Below are positions 7,195 through 14,573 of a DNA stretch of 64,000 bases, one piece after another. Every line of letters begins with the position of its first letter. The first letter of the stretch is position 1. The stretch spans positions 1 to 64,000 of the forward strand of contig NZ_JAWLVI010000007.1 of the NCBI RefSeq assembly GCF_033100795.1, read 5' to 3'. The stretch comes from Pseudothioclava sp033100795 (GTDB lineage Bacteria; Pseudomonadota; Alphaproteobacteria; Rhodobacterales; Rhodobacteraceae). The translations under genes and the position numbers were made by a program. The notes below the pieces were generated by a model. The model was given only the letters and a program-made list of their open reading frames with translations, was not told the origin of the DNA and searched no databases.

Positions 7195-7212
7195 ATCGAA
7201 AGTGACTCGATG

Positions 7213-7250
7213 CGTTGCAAATACGTTGCAAACGAGAGACGCGTTGCAAA
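7213..7250. repeat. Three direct CGTTGCAAA repeats beside tRNA-Asn
   Basis: Exact 9-bp copies lie at 7213-7221, 7224-7232 and 7242-7250, spaced 11 and 18 bp apart start to start. They sit between the unknown gene (start 7194) and the 3' end of tRNA-Asn (7289). Two readings are plausible: operator sites for the unknown gene, or arm-type binding sites for the integrase that inserted the island at the tRNA. Confidence 0.6.
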
Positions 7251-7288
7251 TGATGCGACGCGTAACTCATTGAAATCCTATGGATTTT

Positions 7289-7363
7289 TGGCTCCGGCGG
7301 TAGGGATCGAACCTACGACCAATTGATTAACAGTCAACTGCTCTACCGCTGAGCTACGCCGGA
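7289..7363 (-). tRNA. tRNA-Asn (GTT)
   Basis: The minus strand folds as a 75-nt tRNA with acceptor stem TCCGGCG/CGCCGGA, TAGCTCAGCGGTAGAGCA D-arm, anticodon loop CTGTTAA (anticodon GTT), a GGTTCGATCC T-arm and an encoded CCA at 7291-7289. Its 3' end faces the island to the left, the usual arrangement when a tyrosine-recombinase element has inserted at a tRNA. Confidence 0.96.
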
Positions 7364-7431
7364 ACACGAGGGGTGTATAGAAAGACTGTTTGGTGTTGTC
7401 CAGAGGGATTGAGCGGAATTTTCGCGAAAAA

Positions 7432-8334
7432 CTAACTTCGCGAAAATCTGCTCGTAAGGGAAATGGCGCCTAAGGATTTTGTTATATTTTCTCTTGTCAT
7501 TTCAATTAGATGGGCGAGCACGTTTCGCTCTGCTGCAAGCATCAGGGCATGGGGCGTGTCGGTATAGATTGCTTGGGTCAGTTCTGCCGCCGTCGCTGGA
7601 CCTTTATCAAGCGCTGAAAGAATTTGCTGGCTGCGCTCGTGGCGGTGTGCAGCCAGTTCCTCGATGCGGGAGCGGGGGGAGACCACGGGAGCGCCATGGC
7701 CGGGGTAGAGGATGCGGGGGGCTTCCTTGGCGAGTTTGTCGAGCGAACGGAAATAATCTCCCAGATCACCGTCCGGCGGCGAAATCAGCGTTGATGCCCA
7801 TCCCATGACGTGATCGCCGGTAAAGGCAATGTCGCCGGACAGGAAACACAGGTGATTGCAGAAATGCCCGGGCGTATGGATCGCGCGCAAAGACCAGTTG
7901 GCGTCGTGTACGACCTCTCCATCGGCCAGCATTACGTCGGGCAGGAACGCGCGGTGCACACCTTCACCCCCGCCAATATCGGCGAGCGCGGCCAGGTTCC
8001 GCATCACCGCCGAGCGCCCGGCCTCGGGAGGGCCGAAGGCATAGACTGGCGCACCGGTCAGTTTGGCCAGCGGGGCAGCGCCTGGCGAATGGTCCAGATG
8101 GGCATGGGTTACGAAGATATGGCTGACTGTCTCGTTCGGAGCCAACCCTTCGAGAAGCGCCCTCAGATGTGCCGGATCATCGGGGCCGGGGTCGATAACC
8201 GCCACCTCGCCTGTCCCAACAATATAGGTGCAGGTGCCATTCAGCGTCATAGGCGAGGGGTTCGGCGCCACAATCCGCCGCACACCGGGTTCAAGAAGTT
8301 CAAGACCTGCCATCTTCCGCTTTTCCTTTCTCAT
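7432..8334 (-). CDS. Metallo-beta-lactamase-fold hydrolase (glyoxalase II/LACTB2-like)
   Basis: The 300-residue protein has the metal-binding motif THAHLDH near residue 76-82, a further ligand histidine in HTPGHFCNH, GDHVMG and the late YPGHGAP motif. After the catalytic domain, residues from about 225 (RIEELAAHRHERSQQIL) form the small winged-helix-like C-terminal domain of the LACTB2 subgroup. Such proteins hydrolyse thioesters or, in some cases, RNA; the substrate here is unknown. MAGLELLEP at codon 8 (position 8313) is an alternative start, preceded by AAGCGGAAG. It is divergent from the histidine kinase at 8356, the starts being 21 bp apart. Confidence 0.85.
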   Translation of the reverse strand: MRKEKRKMAGLELLEPGVRRIVAPNPSPMTLNGTCTYIVGTGEVAVIDPGPDDPAHLRALLEGLAPNETVSHIFVTHAHLDHSPGAAPLAKLTGAPVYAFGPPEAGRSAVMRNLAALADIGGGEGVHRAFLPDVMLADGEVVHDANWSLRAIHTPGHFCNHLCFLSGDIAFTGDHVMGWASTLISPPDGDLGDYFRSLDKLAKEAPRILYPGHGAPVVSPRSRIEELAAHRHERSQQILSALDKGPATAAELTQAIYTDTPHALMLAAERNVLAHLIEMTRENITKSLGAISLTSRFSRS

Positions 8335-8355
8335 GCTCCAGACTAGGGTTTAGCC

Positions 8356-9705
8356 ATGAAATTCGGCTGGCTCAAACAGATCATGCCGCGCGGGCTTTAC
8401 GGGCGTGCCGCGCTGATCCTGATTGTGCCTGTGATGACGATCCAGCTGGTGATCTCGGTTGTGTTCATCCAGCGCCATTTCGAACGTGTCACGCAACAGA
8501 TGACCGGCTCGATGGCGCGCGAGGTGGCGCTGATGGGGGATCTGGCCAAAGCCGCTCCCGATCTGGGCATCGCGTTGCCGGCGATGCGCGCCGTGGCCGA
8601 GCCTTTGGAGCTTCTGGTCGAGCTGCCCGCGCCCGAGGGTAACCTGCCCGACGGGAATTTCCGTCGCCCGTGGCTTGATCTGACGGGGATCGTTGTGATC
8701 TCGACCTTGCAAGAGGAACTGCCCGATCTGGTGGGCGTCGATCTGGCAGACAGCCGGTATGTGCGGGTGTTCCTGCCATCGCATAACGGGCTGGTGCAGA
8801 TTGATTTCGCGCGCCGCAGCGCCTCGGCATCAAATCCGCACCAGTTGCTGGTGCTGATGATTGTCGTGTCGCTGTTAATGACGATCATCGCCTATCTTTT
8901 CCTGCGCAACCAGTTGCGGCCGATCCGGCGGATGGCTTTTGCCGCCGAGGAGTTCGGCAAGGGGCGCACTGTGCCCTACCGGATTTCGGGCGCGACCGAG
9001 GTGCGCAAGGCTGGGGCCGCGTTTCTGGACATGCGCGCGCGGATCATGCGCCATCTTGAGCAACGCACCTTGATTCTGTCGGGGGTAAGCCACGATCTGC
9101 GCACGCCACTGACGCGGCTGAAGCTCGGGCTTTCGATGCTGCCGCGCGACGAGGAGGCCGAAGACGAAATCCAGGCGATGGAACGCGATGTCTCGGAGAT
9201 GGGGAAGCTTGTTGACGCCTTCCTTGATTTTGCGCGTGACGGGGCAATCTCTGGGGAGCCGGAGGTGCGCGATCCCTGCGTATTTGTGCGTCAGGTGGTT
9301 GAAGATGCCGCGCGCACAGGGTTTCCCGTGCGGCTGATAGACTGTCCGGGCGAGGGGAATGTCGAAATGAGTTTCCGCCCCGACGCCCTGCGCCGCGCGA
9401 TGGAAAATCTGATCGGGAATGCCGCGCGCTATGGCACCCGAACCGAGGTTTCGGTCGCGCTCCGCCCGACGGCCTTTGAGATTCGGATCGAAGATGATGG
9501 CCCCGGCATTGCGCCAGATGCGCGCGAAGAAGCGCTCAAGCCCTTTACCCGCCTCGATCCGGCGCGCAATCAGGACAAGGGCCAAGGGGTTGGCCTTGGG
9601 CTTTCGATCGCGGCCGATGTGCTGCGTGGGCACGGCGGGATGCTGAAACTCGAAACATCTGAACGCCTTGGCGGGCTGTGCGCGCGGCTGATCCTGCCGC
9701 GTTGA
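8356..9705 (+). CDS. EnvZ-like sensor histidine kinase
   Basis: The 449-residue protein has an N-terminal membrane segment (ALILIVPVMTIQLVISVVF), a periplasmic region to about 160, a second segment (LLVLMIVVSLLMTIIAYLF) and a HAMP linker starting RNQLRPIRRMA. The phospho-acceptor H-box is SGVSHDLRTPLTRLK. The N-box ENLIGNAARYG and the G-boxes EDDGPGI and GVGLGLSIA complete the ATPase domain. It is expected to autophosphorylate and pass phosphate to an OmpR-type regulator, but no response-regulator gene is adjacent in this window. It is followed by a 200-bp gap and lon. Confidence 0.9.
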   Translation: MKFGWLKQIMPRGLYGRAALILIVPVMTIQLVISVVFIQRHFERVTQQMTGSMAREVALMGDLAKAAPDLGIALPAMRAVAEPLELLVELPAPEGNLPDGNFRRPWLDLTGIVVISTLQEELPDLVGVDLADSRYVRVFLPSHNGLVQIDFARRSASASNPHQLLVLMIVVSLLMTIIAYLFLRNQLRPIRRMAFAAEEFGKGRTVPYRISGATEVRKAGAAFLDMRARIMRHLEQRTLILSGVSHDLRTPLTRLKLGLSMLPRDEEAEDEIQAMERDVSEMGKLVDAFLDFARDGAISGEPEVRDPCVFVRQVVEDAARTGFPVRLIDCPGEGNVEMSFRPDALRRAMENLIGNAARYGTRTEVSVALRPTAFEIRIEDDGPGIAPDAREEALKPFTRLDPARNQDKGQGVGLGLSIAADVLRGHGGMLKLETSERLGGLCARLILPR

Positions 9706-9803
9706 GGCAGGGTGCGTCGCGTGAAGTTCATCTTGTCGCCCGATCCGGTCTTGCGTGTGTCCGAACCCATGCGCATTGTGAGGACGAGAGACCGCGCTGA
9801 TGG

Positions 9804-9833
9804 TTGAAGAAGACAGGTTCGCCTCCTAGATAT
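9804..9833 (+). promoter_or_regulatory. Candidate heat-shock sigma (RpoH) promoter of lon
   Basis: TTGAAG at 9804-9809 and CCTAGATAT at 9825-9833 are 15 bp apart and resemble the alphaproteobacterial RpoH pattern (TTGAA, then CC-TAT). It lies about 75 bp upstream of the lon start. Lon is a known RpoH target in this group, which supports the reading, but the match is by eye. Confidence 0.45.
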
Positions 9834-9906
9834 GGGGCTGACGGGAAGGGGTGAGTGCTGCCGCATCGAGCGGGGCCGGGCCACCTTCGCCACTAAAGGA
9901 CAAAAG

Positions 9907-12321
9907 ATGACCGAGAGTTTTACCAATACCTTCGCTGTGCTGCCGCTGCGCGATATTGTGGTCTTTCCGCATATGATCGTGCCGCTGTTCGTCGGTCGTG
10001 AGAAATCGGTGCGCGCGCTGGAAGAGGTGATGGCCGAGGATCGCCAGATTCTGCTGGCCAGCCAGATTGATCCCAGCGTTGACGACCCCGATGCCGACGG
10101 GATTTTTCGTGTGGGCGTTCTTGCGAATGTGCTGCAACTGCTGAAATTGCCCGATGGCACCGTGAAGGTGCTTGTCGAGGGCGCGACGCGGGTGCGGATC
10201 ACCGATTTTGCCGAAAACGAAATGTTCTTCGAGGCTTATGCCGAGCCTCTGGAAGAGGTCGAGGGCGATGTCGAGACGATCCGCGCGCTTCTGCGCTCGG
10301 TGTCGGATGAATTCCAGCGCTACGCCAAGATCAAGAAAAATGTCCCCGAAGAGGCGCTTTCGGCTGTGTCCGAGGCGACCGATGCCGCCAAGCTGGCCGA
10401 TCTGGTTTCGGGGCATCTGGGCCTTGAGGTGAAGCAAAAGCAGGAGCTTCTTGAAACGCTCGACATCTCGGCGCGTCTGGAGAAGGTATTCGGCCTGATG
10501 CAGGGGGAGGTTTCGGTCCTGCAGGTCGAGAAAAAGATCAAGTCGCGCGTGAAATCCCAGATGGAGAAGACGCAGCGCGAATACTATCTCAATGAGCAGA
10601 TGAAAGCCATTCAGAAGGAGCTTGGCGACGGCGAGGACGGGCAGTCCGAAGTCGCCGAGATCGAAGAGAAAATCGCCGCGACCAAGCTCTCGAAAGAGGC
10701 GCGTGAAAAGGTCGAGGCCGAGGTCAAAAAGCTCAAGTCGATGTCTCCGATGTCGGCTGAGGCGACGGTTGTGCGCAACTATCTCGACTGGATTTTGGCG
10801 CTGCCCTGGGGCGTGAAAAGCCGCGTGAAGAAAGATCTGTCGCGCGCCGAAGAGATCCTGAATGCGGATCACTACGGGCTTGAGAAGGTCAAAGAGCGGA
10901 TCGTCGAATACCTTGCCGTGCAGGCGCGGTCGGCCAAGCTTAAGGGGCCGATCCTGTGCCTTGTTGGCCCGCCCGGCGTGGGGAAAACCTCGCTTGGCCG
11001 TTCGGTCGCCAAGGCAACGGGACGCGAGTTCATCCGCATCTCGCTTGGTGGTGTGCGTGACGAAAGCGAAATCCGCGGCCACCGGCGCACCTATATCGGC
11101 TCGATGCCGGGCAAGATCATTCAGGCGCTGAAAAAGGCCAAAACCACCAATCCGCTGATTCTGCTCGATGAGATCGACAAGATGGGGCAGGATTTCCGTG
11201 GCGATCCGGCCAGCGCGATGCTGGAAGTCCTTGATCCGGAACAGAACTCGACCTTCGTCGACCACTATCTTGAGGTGGAATACGACCTCTCGAACGTGAT
11301 GTTCCTGACCACGGCGAACAGCTACAACATGCCGGGGCCGCTGCTGGACCGGATGGAGATTATCTCGCTTGCCGGCTACACCGAGGACGAAAAGCGCGAA
11401 ATCGCCAAGCAGCACCTGACCCCCAAACAGGTCAAGGCGCACGGGTTGAAGAAAAGCGAATTTACGCTGACCGATGCCGCGCTGACCGATGTGATCCGCC
11501 ACTATACCCGCGAAGCGGGCGTGCGGAACCTTGAGCGCGAGATCGCGAAGCTGTCGCGCAAGGCGGTGACCGAGATCATCAAGTCGAAAGGCGCGGTGAA
11601 ATCGGTGCATGTGGATGAGGCGAAGGTCGGCGACTACCTTGGCGTCAAACGCTTCCGCTATGGTCTGGCCGAGCAGGAAGATCAGGTCGGTGTGGTGACG
11701 GGGCTTGCCTGGACCAGCGTCGGGGGCGATCTCTTGCAGATCGAGGCGCTGCGCCTGCCGGGCAAGGGCCGGATGAAGACCACCGGCAAGCTGGGCGAGG
11801 TGATGAAAGAGTCGATCGACGCGGCATCGTCCTATGTGCGCTCGGTAGCGCCCGAGATTGGCGTGAAGCCGCCCAAATTCGAGAAGGTCGATATTCACGT
11901 CCACGTTCCCGAAGGCGCAACGCCGAAGGATGGCCCTTCGGCGGGTATCGCGATGGTCACGTCGATTGTTTCGGTGCTGACCGGCATTCCGGTGCGCAAG
12001 GACATCGCCATGACCGGCGAGGTCACGCTGCGCGGCAATGTGCTGGCTATCGGCGGCTTGAAGGAAAAGCTGCTGGCGGCCCTGCGTGGCGGCATCAAGA
12101 CGGTGCTGATCCCAGAGGAGAACGAAAAAGACCTCACCGAGATACCCGACAATGTGAAAGAGGGGCTGACGATTATTCCGGTCAGCCATGTGCGCGAAGT
12201 GCTACCGCGTGCGCTGGTGCGGATGCCCGAGGCGATCGACTGGGATGAAGAGGCCGAAGAGGCTGCCGCTGCGGCGGCCGTCAAGGCCGCCAGCGAAGGG
12301 ACGGGTGCCACCGCGCACTAA
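9907..12321 (+). CDS. lon: ATP-dependent protease La (Lon)
   Basis: The 804-residue protein is full length for bacterial LonA. It has the N-terminal LON substrate-binding domain (AVLPLRDIVVFPHMIVPLFV), a helical linker, an AAA+ module with Walker A GPPGVGKTSL and Walker B ILLDEIDKMG, and a C-terminal peptidase with the serine in DGPSAGIAM and the lysine in GGLKEKLLAA. It degrades misfolded and regulatory proteins in the cytoplasm. The frame opens at 9832, but MTESFTNTF at 9907, preceded by AAAGGACAAA, is the family-typical start. A terminator lies at 12344. HU, a histone-like protein gene, follows as in many Proteobacteria. Confidence 0.97.
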   Translation: MTESFTNTFAVLPLRDIVVFPHMIVPLFVGREKSVRALEEVMAEDRQILLASQIDPSVDDPDADGIFRVGVLANVLQLLKLPDGTVKVLVEGATRVRITDFAENEMFFEAYAEPLEEVEGDVETIRALLRSVSDEFQRYAKIKKNVPEEALSAVSEATDAAKLADLVSGHLGLEVKQKQELLETLDISARLEKVFGLMQGEVSVLQVEKKIKSRVKSQMEKTQREYYLNEQMKAIQKELGDGEDGQSEVAEIEEKIAATKLSKEAREKVEAEVKKLKSMSPMSAEATVVRNYLDWILALPWGVKSRVKKDLSRAEEILNADHYGLEKVKERIVEYLAVQARSAKLKGPILCLVGPPGVGKTSLGRSVAKATGREFIRISLGGVRDESEIRGHRRTYIGSMPGKIIQALKKAKTTNPLILLDEIDKMGQDFRGDPASAMLEVLDPEQNSTFVDHYLEVEYDLSNVMFLTTANSYNMPGPLLDRMEIISLAGYTEDEKREIAKQHLTPKQVKAHGLKKSEFTLTDAALTDVIRHYTREAGVRNLEREIAKLSRKAVTEIIKSKGAVKSVHVDEAKVGDYLGVKRFRYGLAEQEDQVGVVTGLAWTSVGGDLLQIEALRLPGKGRMKTTGKLGEVMKESIDAASSYVRSVAPEIGVKPPKFEKVDIHVHVPEGATPKDGPSAGIAMVTSIVSVLTGIPVRKDIAMTGEVTLRGNVLAIGGLKEKLLAALRGGIKTVLIPEENEKDLTEIPDNVKEGLTIIPVSHVREVLPRALVRMPEAIDWDEEAEEAAAAAAVKAASEGTGATAH

Positions 12322-12343
12322 GATCGTGTCACTTATCGGGAAG

Positions 12344-12369
12344 GGGCGTGCCTGCGGGCGCGCCCTTTT
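12344..12369 (+). terminator. Rho-independent terminator of lon
   Basis: GGGCGTGCC (12344-12352) pairs with GGCGCGCCC (12357-12365), allowing one G-T pair, with a 4-nt loop and TTTT at 12366-12369. Confidence 0.75.
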
Positions 12370-12451
12370 CATATTTGCGGTCCAGACTGGATTGTTAACC
12401 TTTTCCCGCGTAGGCTGCCGCCATCGTTGACACAAACCATCGGGGGCAGTG

Positions 12452-12889
12452 ATGGCTAAACGTAGAACGCGATCCACATCGCGAAGCAAACCCACGCAAA
12501 CAAACACTCCGGCAACGGCGGCAAAACCTACTGTCGGACTTACCGTCGTGTCGTCCGAGGAGCCCGTGCAAGGCGCGGCGCCCGAACCGTCGGTCGTTCT
12601 GAAGAAAAAAGAGTTTTTCGAACGCGTCGTCGCGCGCTCGGGGGCGAAGAAGTCGGAGGTTCGCACCATCGCCGAGGCTGTGCTGGAGGAAATCGGTGAG
12701 GCGCTGTCGAAAGGTGAAGTGCTGGCCCTGCCGCCTCTTGGCAAGGTGCGGGTTACGCGCTCGGTCGATCGCGATAGCGCCGAGATGATCGTCGCGAAAA
12801 TCCGCCGCCCGAAGGCAGGTGCCGGGGCATCGGACGCGAGCGATGACGACGCGTCGGATACCGATATGGACGAGGGCGACGACGAATAA
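12452..12889 (+). CDS. HU/IHF-family DNA-binding protein, variant with tails
   Basis: The 145-residue protein has an unusual basic/Ser-Thr N-terminal tail of about 45 residues (MAKRRTRSTSRSKPTQTN...), an HU-like core from KKKEFFERVVARSGAKKSEVR through GEVLALPPLGKVRV, and an acidic C-terminus (DASDDDASDTDMDEGDD). The core lacks the GRNP motif of the DNA-intercalating beta-arm, so DNA bending may be weaker than for HU or IHF. A GTG at 12449 precedes the ATG at 12452; the ATG is preferred. It sits behind lon and before tRNA-Val, as typical HU genes do. Ordinary HU proteins are about 90 residues. Confidence 0.85.
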   Translation: MAKRRTRSTSRSKPTQTNTPATAAKPTVGLTVVSSEEPVQGAAPEPSVVLKKKEFFERVVARSGAKKSEVRTIAEAVLEEIGEALSKGEVLALPPLGKVRVTRSVDRDSAEMIVAKIRRPKAGAGASDASDDDASDTDMDEGDDE

Positions 12890-12935
12890 GCCCCGCGCGC
12901 GCCAGTGTGGTCCAGAAAAAAATCAAGCGGGCCTC

Positions 12936-12964
12936 TTGCGAAGAATTCAGAGCTTCGCTAGAAG
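12936..12964 (+). promoter_or_regulatory. Sigma-70-type promoter of tRNA-Val
   Basis: TTGCGA at 12936-12941, a 17-bp spacer and TAGAAG at 12959-12964 lie just upstream of the tRNA that starts at 12975, the distance expected for a stable-RNA promoter. Confidence 0.5.
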
Positions 12965-12974
12965 CCGCGCTATC

Positions 12975-13049
12975 GGGCGATTAGCTCAGCGGTAGAGCGC
13001 TTCGTTCACATCGAAGATGTCAGCGGTTCAAATCCGTTATCGCCCACCA
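12975..13049 (+). tRNA. tRNA-Val (CAC)
   Basis: A 75-nt cloverleaf with acceptor stem GGGCGAT/ATCGCCC, anticodon loop TTCACAT (anticodon CAC), a GGTTCAAATCC T-arm and an encoded CCA. A terminator follows at 13059, so it is transcribed separately from the next tRNA. Confidence 0.96.
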
Positions 13050-13058
13050 GAATTCGAA

Positions 13059-13085
13059 AAGCGCTCCTGAAACGGGGCGCTTTTT
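13059..13085 (+). terminator. Rho-independent terminator after tRNA-Val (CAC)
   Basis: AAGCGCTCC and GGGGCGCTT form a stem with one G-T pair around TGAAAC, then TTTTT at 13081-13085. Confidence 0.75.
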
Positions 13086-13151
13086 ATTTTCTCCCGGTCA
13101 TCGTTACGGGCTTGCGCATCGCTTTGTGCCCGCGTTAAAAGCGCTGCGGTC

Positions 13152-13227
<76 letters not shown>

Positions 13228-13302
13228 GTTATCCCGTTGAAATGTTGTGGCCCCCAGGCGTGATCTGGCATTTGCGGCCTCATCAGTCGGGTTCTTATTT
13301 GA

Positions 13303-13328
13303 AAACGGGGCCATCGTCGGCCCCGTTT
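13303..13328. terminator. Hairpin terminator between tRNA-Val and a convergent gene
   Basis: AAACGGGGCC and GGCCCCGTTT form a 10-bp perfect stem around ATCGTC. T-rich sequence follows on both strands (TTTGTTGT on plus; TTTTC on minus after the complement), so it could serve both tRNA-Val (TAC) and the binding-protein gene ending at 13348. Confidence 0.7.
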
Positions 13329-13347
13329 GTTGTCCCGCAGGGCTGTA

Positions 13348-14397
13348 TCAGAAGCCTGCTTTGATCTTCTCGAACTCGGCCAGCTGACGTTCGCGCAGGG
13401 CCGGATCGTTCGGGGTCTGGGCCAGAATCGGTGCGGAAATCTGTCCCAGGCCTGCGGTGACCAGATCTTCGGCCGGAACCAGCTCCATCGCTGTGGTGTT
13501 CGAGTGGCCATAACCGATCGCGTCGATCAGCGCGGGGCCGGACGAGGGGGCGAGCCACGCGTTGATAAAGTCATACAGCTTGTCTTCCGAGCCGGGGCCG
13601 TCCTTCATGTTGACGAAGCCGCAGAACCAGGTCGAGGAGCCTTCTTTCGCCTCGCGCTGGAAGCCAACCGGATAGCCGTCGTCTTGCAGATAGGCGACGC
13701 CATCGTTCCATGACCACGAAATCAGAACCTCGCCCGAGGCCATGGTCTGTGCCTGCTCGGCGGGGTCCGCCCAGTAGCTTTGCACATTCTGGTGCGCCTT
13801 GCGCAGCCAGTCGGCGGCGGCGGCGAATTGCGCGTCGGAAATCTCGGTCCAGTCGCTCACGCCGGTAGCCAGATAGGCCAGCGCCCAGACGTCGTCCGAG
13901 CTGTCAGGCAGCGAAATGCGGCCCATGTAATTCGGGTTCAGGAACACATCGAGCGAGGCAACATCCTCGGCGGGAACCTCTTCGGGGTTATAGGCAACAG
14001 CCGTCACTCCCCAGTCGGTCGGGATATACCAGACGCCTGCGTCATCCTTGAAAATCTTGGAGTTCAGGAACTTCGGATCAAGGTTGGCGAATTCGGGAAT
14101 GCGCGAGACATCCCATGGCTCAATCAGGCCGGCATCGCGGTATTTCGACACCATCTGCGAGCAAGGATGCGCGGTGTCGGCCTTAAAACCCGAGGCGAGC
14201 TTTTGATAGGCTTCGTCGTCGTCACCATAGAAAGTATAGCTTGGGCCGTCGCCGTGCTTTTCGGTGTAGGCGGTGAACAGGCCGGGCTCCTCGAAGCCTG
14301 CCCAGTCAAAGACGAGCAGGTCAGGATCGGCGGCGAAAGCGGGCATGGAAACCGCGAAAAGCGCAGTGCCTGTCATGAGTGCAGCAAGTTTTTTCAT
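13348..14397 (-). CDS. Periplasmic binding protein of a spermidine/putrescine-type ABC transporter
   Basis: The 349-residue product begins MKKLAALMTGTALFAVSMPAFAADP, a signal peptide cut after AFA. The mature part resembles PotD/PotF-type proteins of the extracellular solute-binding family 8/1: LVFDWAGFEEP at the start, then YGDDDEAYQKL, YIPTDWGVTAVAYN and a hinge region with ISWSWNDGVAYL. The ORF extends upstream but the start at 14397 has AGGAA at good distance and gives the signal peptide. No permease or ATPase gene is next to it, so its transporter partner is elsewhere. The ligand could be a polyamine or related amine; the exact one cannot be read off. Confidence 0.85.
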   Translation of the reverse strand: MKKLAALMTGTALFAVSMPAFAADPDLLVFDWAGFEEPGLFTAYTEKHGDGPSYTFYGDDDEAYQKLASGFKADTAHPCSQMVSKYRDAGLIEPWDVSRIPEFANLDPKFLNSKIFKDDAGVWYIPTDWGVTAVAYNPEEVPAEDVASLDVFLNPNYMGRISLPDSSDDVWALAYLATGVSDWTEISDAQFAAAADWLRKAHQNVQSYWADPAEQAQTMASGEVLISWSWNDGVAYLQDDGYPVGFQREAKEGSSTWFCGFVNMKDGPGSEDKLYDFINAWLAPSSGPALIDAIGYGHSNTTAMELVPAEDLVTAGLGQISAPILAQTPNDPALRERQLAEFEKIKAGF

Positions 14398-14573
14398 CAG
14401 TAGATTCCTGTTGGTTTTACTTGTTCTGATCCCGACGCTATGTCGCCCCGCGTAATCGGGCAAGAGGGTTTTGCGCCGAACTTTCGGGCGATAAAAACCG
14501 TCGAAAGATAACTGGAAACGGGTGCGGCAGATCATATCTGGACGCAAAGGTCCGCGAGCAGGAGCGCTGTCAA

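Noticed and set aside
1..7288. CRISPR array or complete prophage
   Set aside because: No regular repeat-spacer series and no capsid, tail, terminase or integrase genes are visible; the repeats at 3644 are short, irregularly spaced and in both orientations.
9826..12189. 787-residue minus-strand ORF antisense to lon
   Set aside because: It is the GC-rich shadow of lon, rich in His, Arg and Gln, with no ribosome binding site or recognisable domain.
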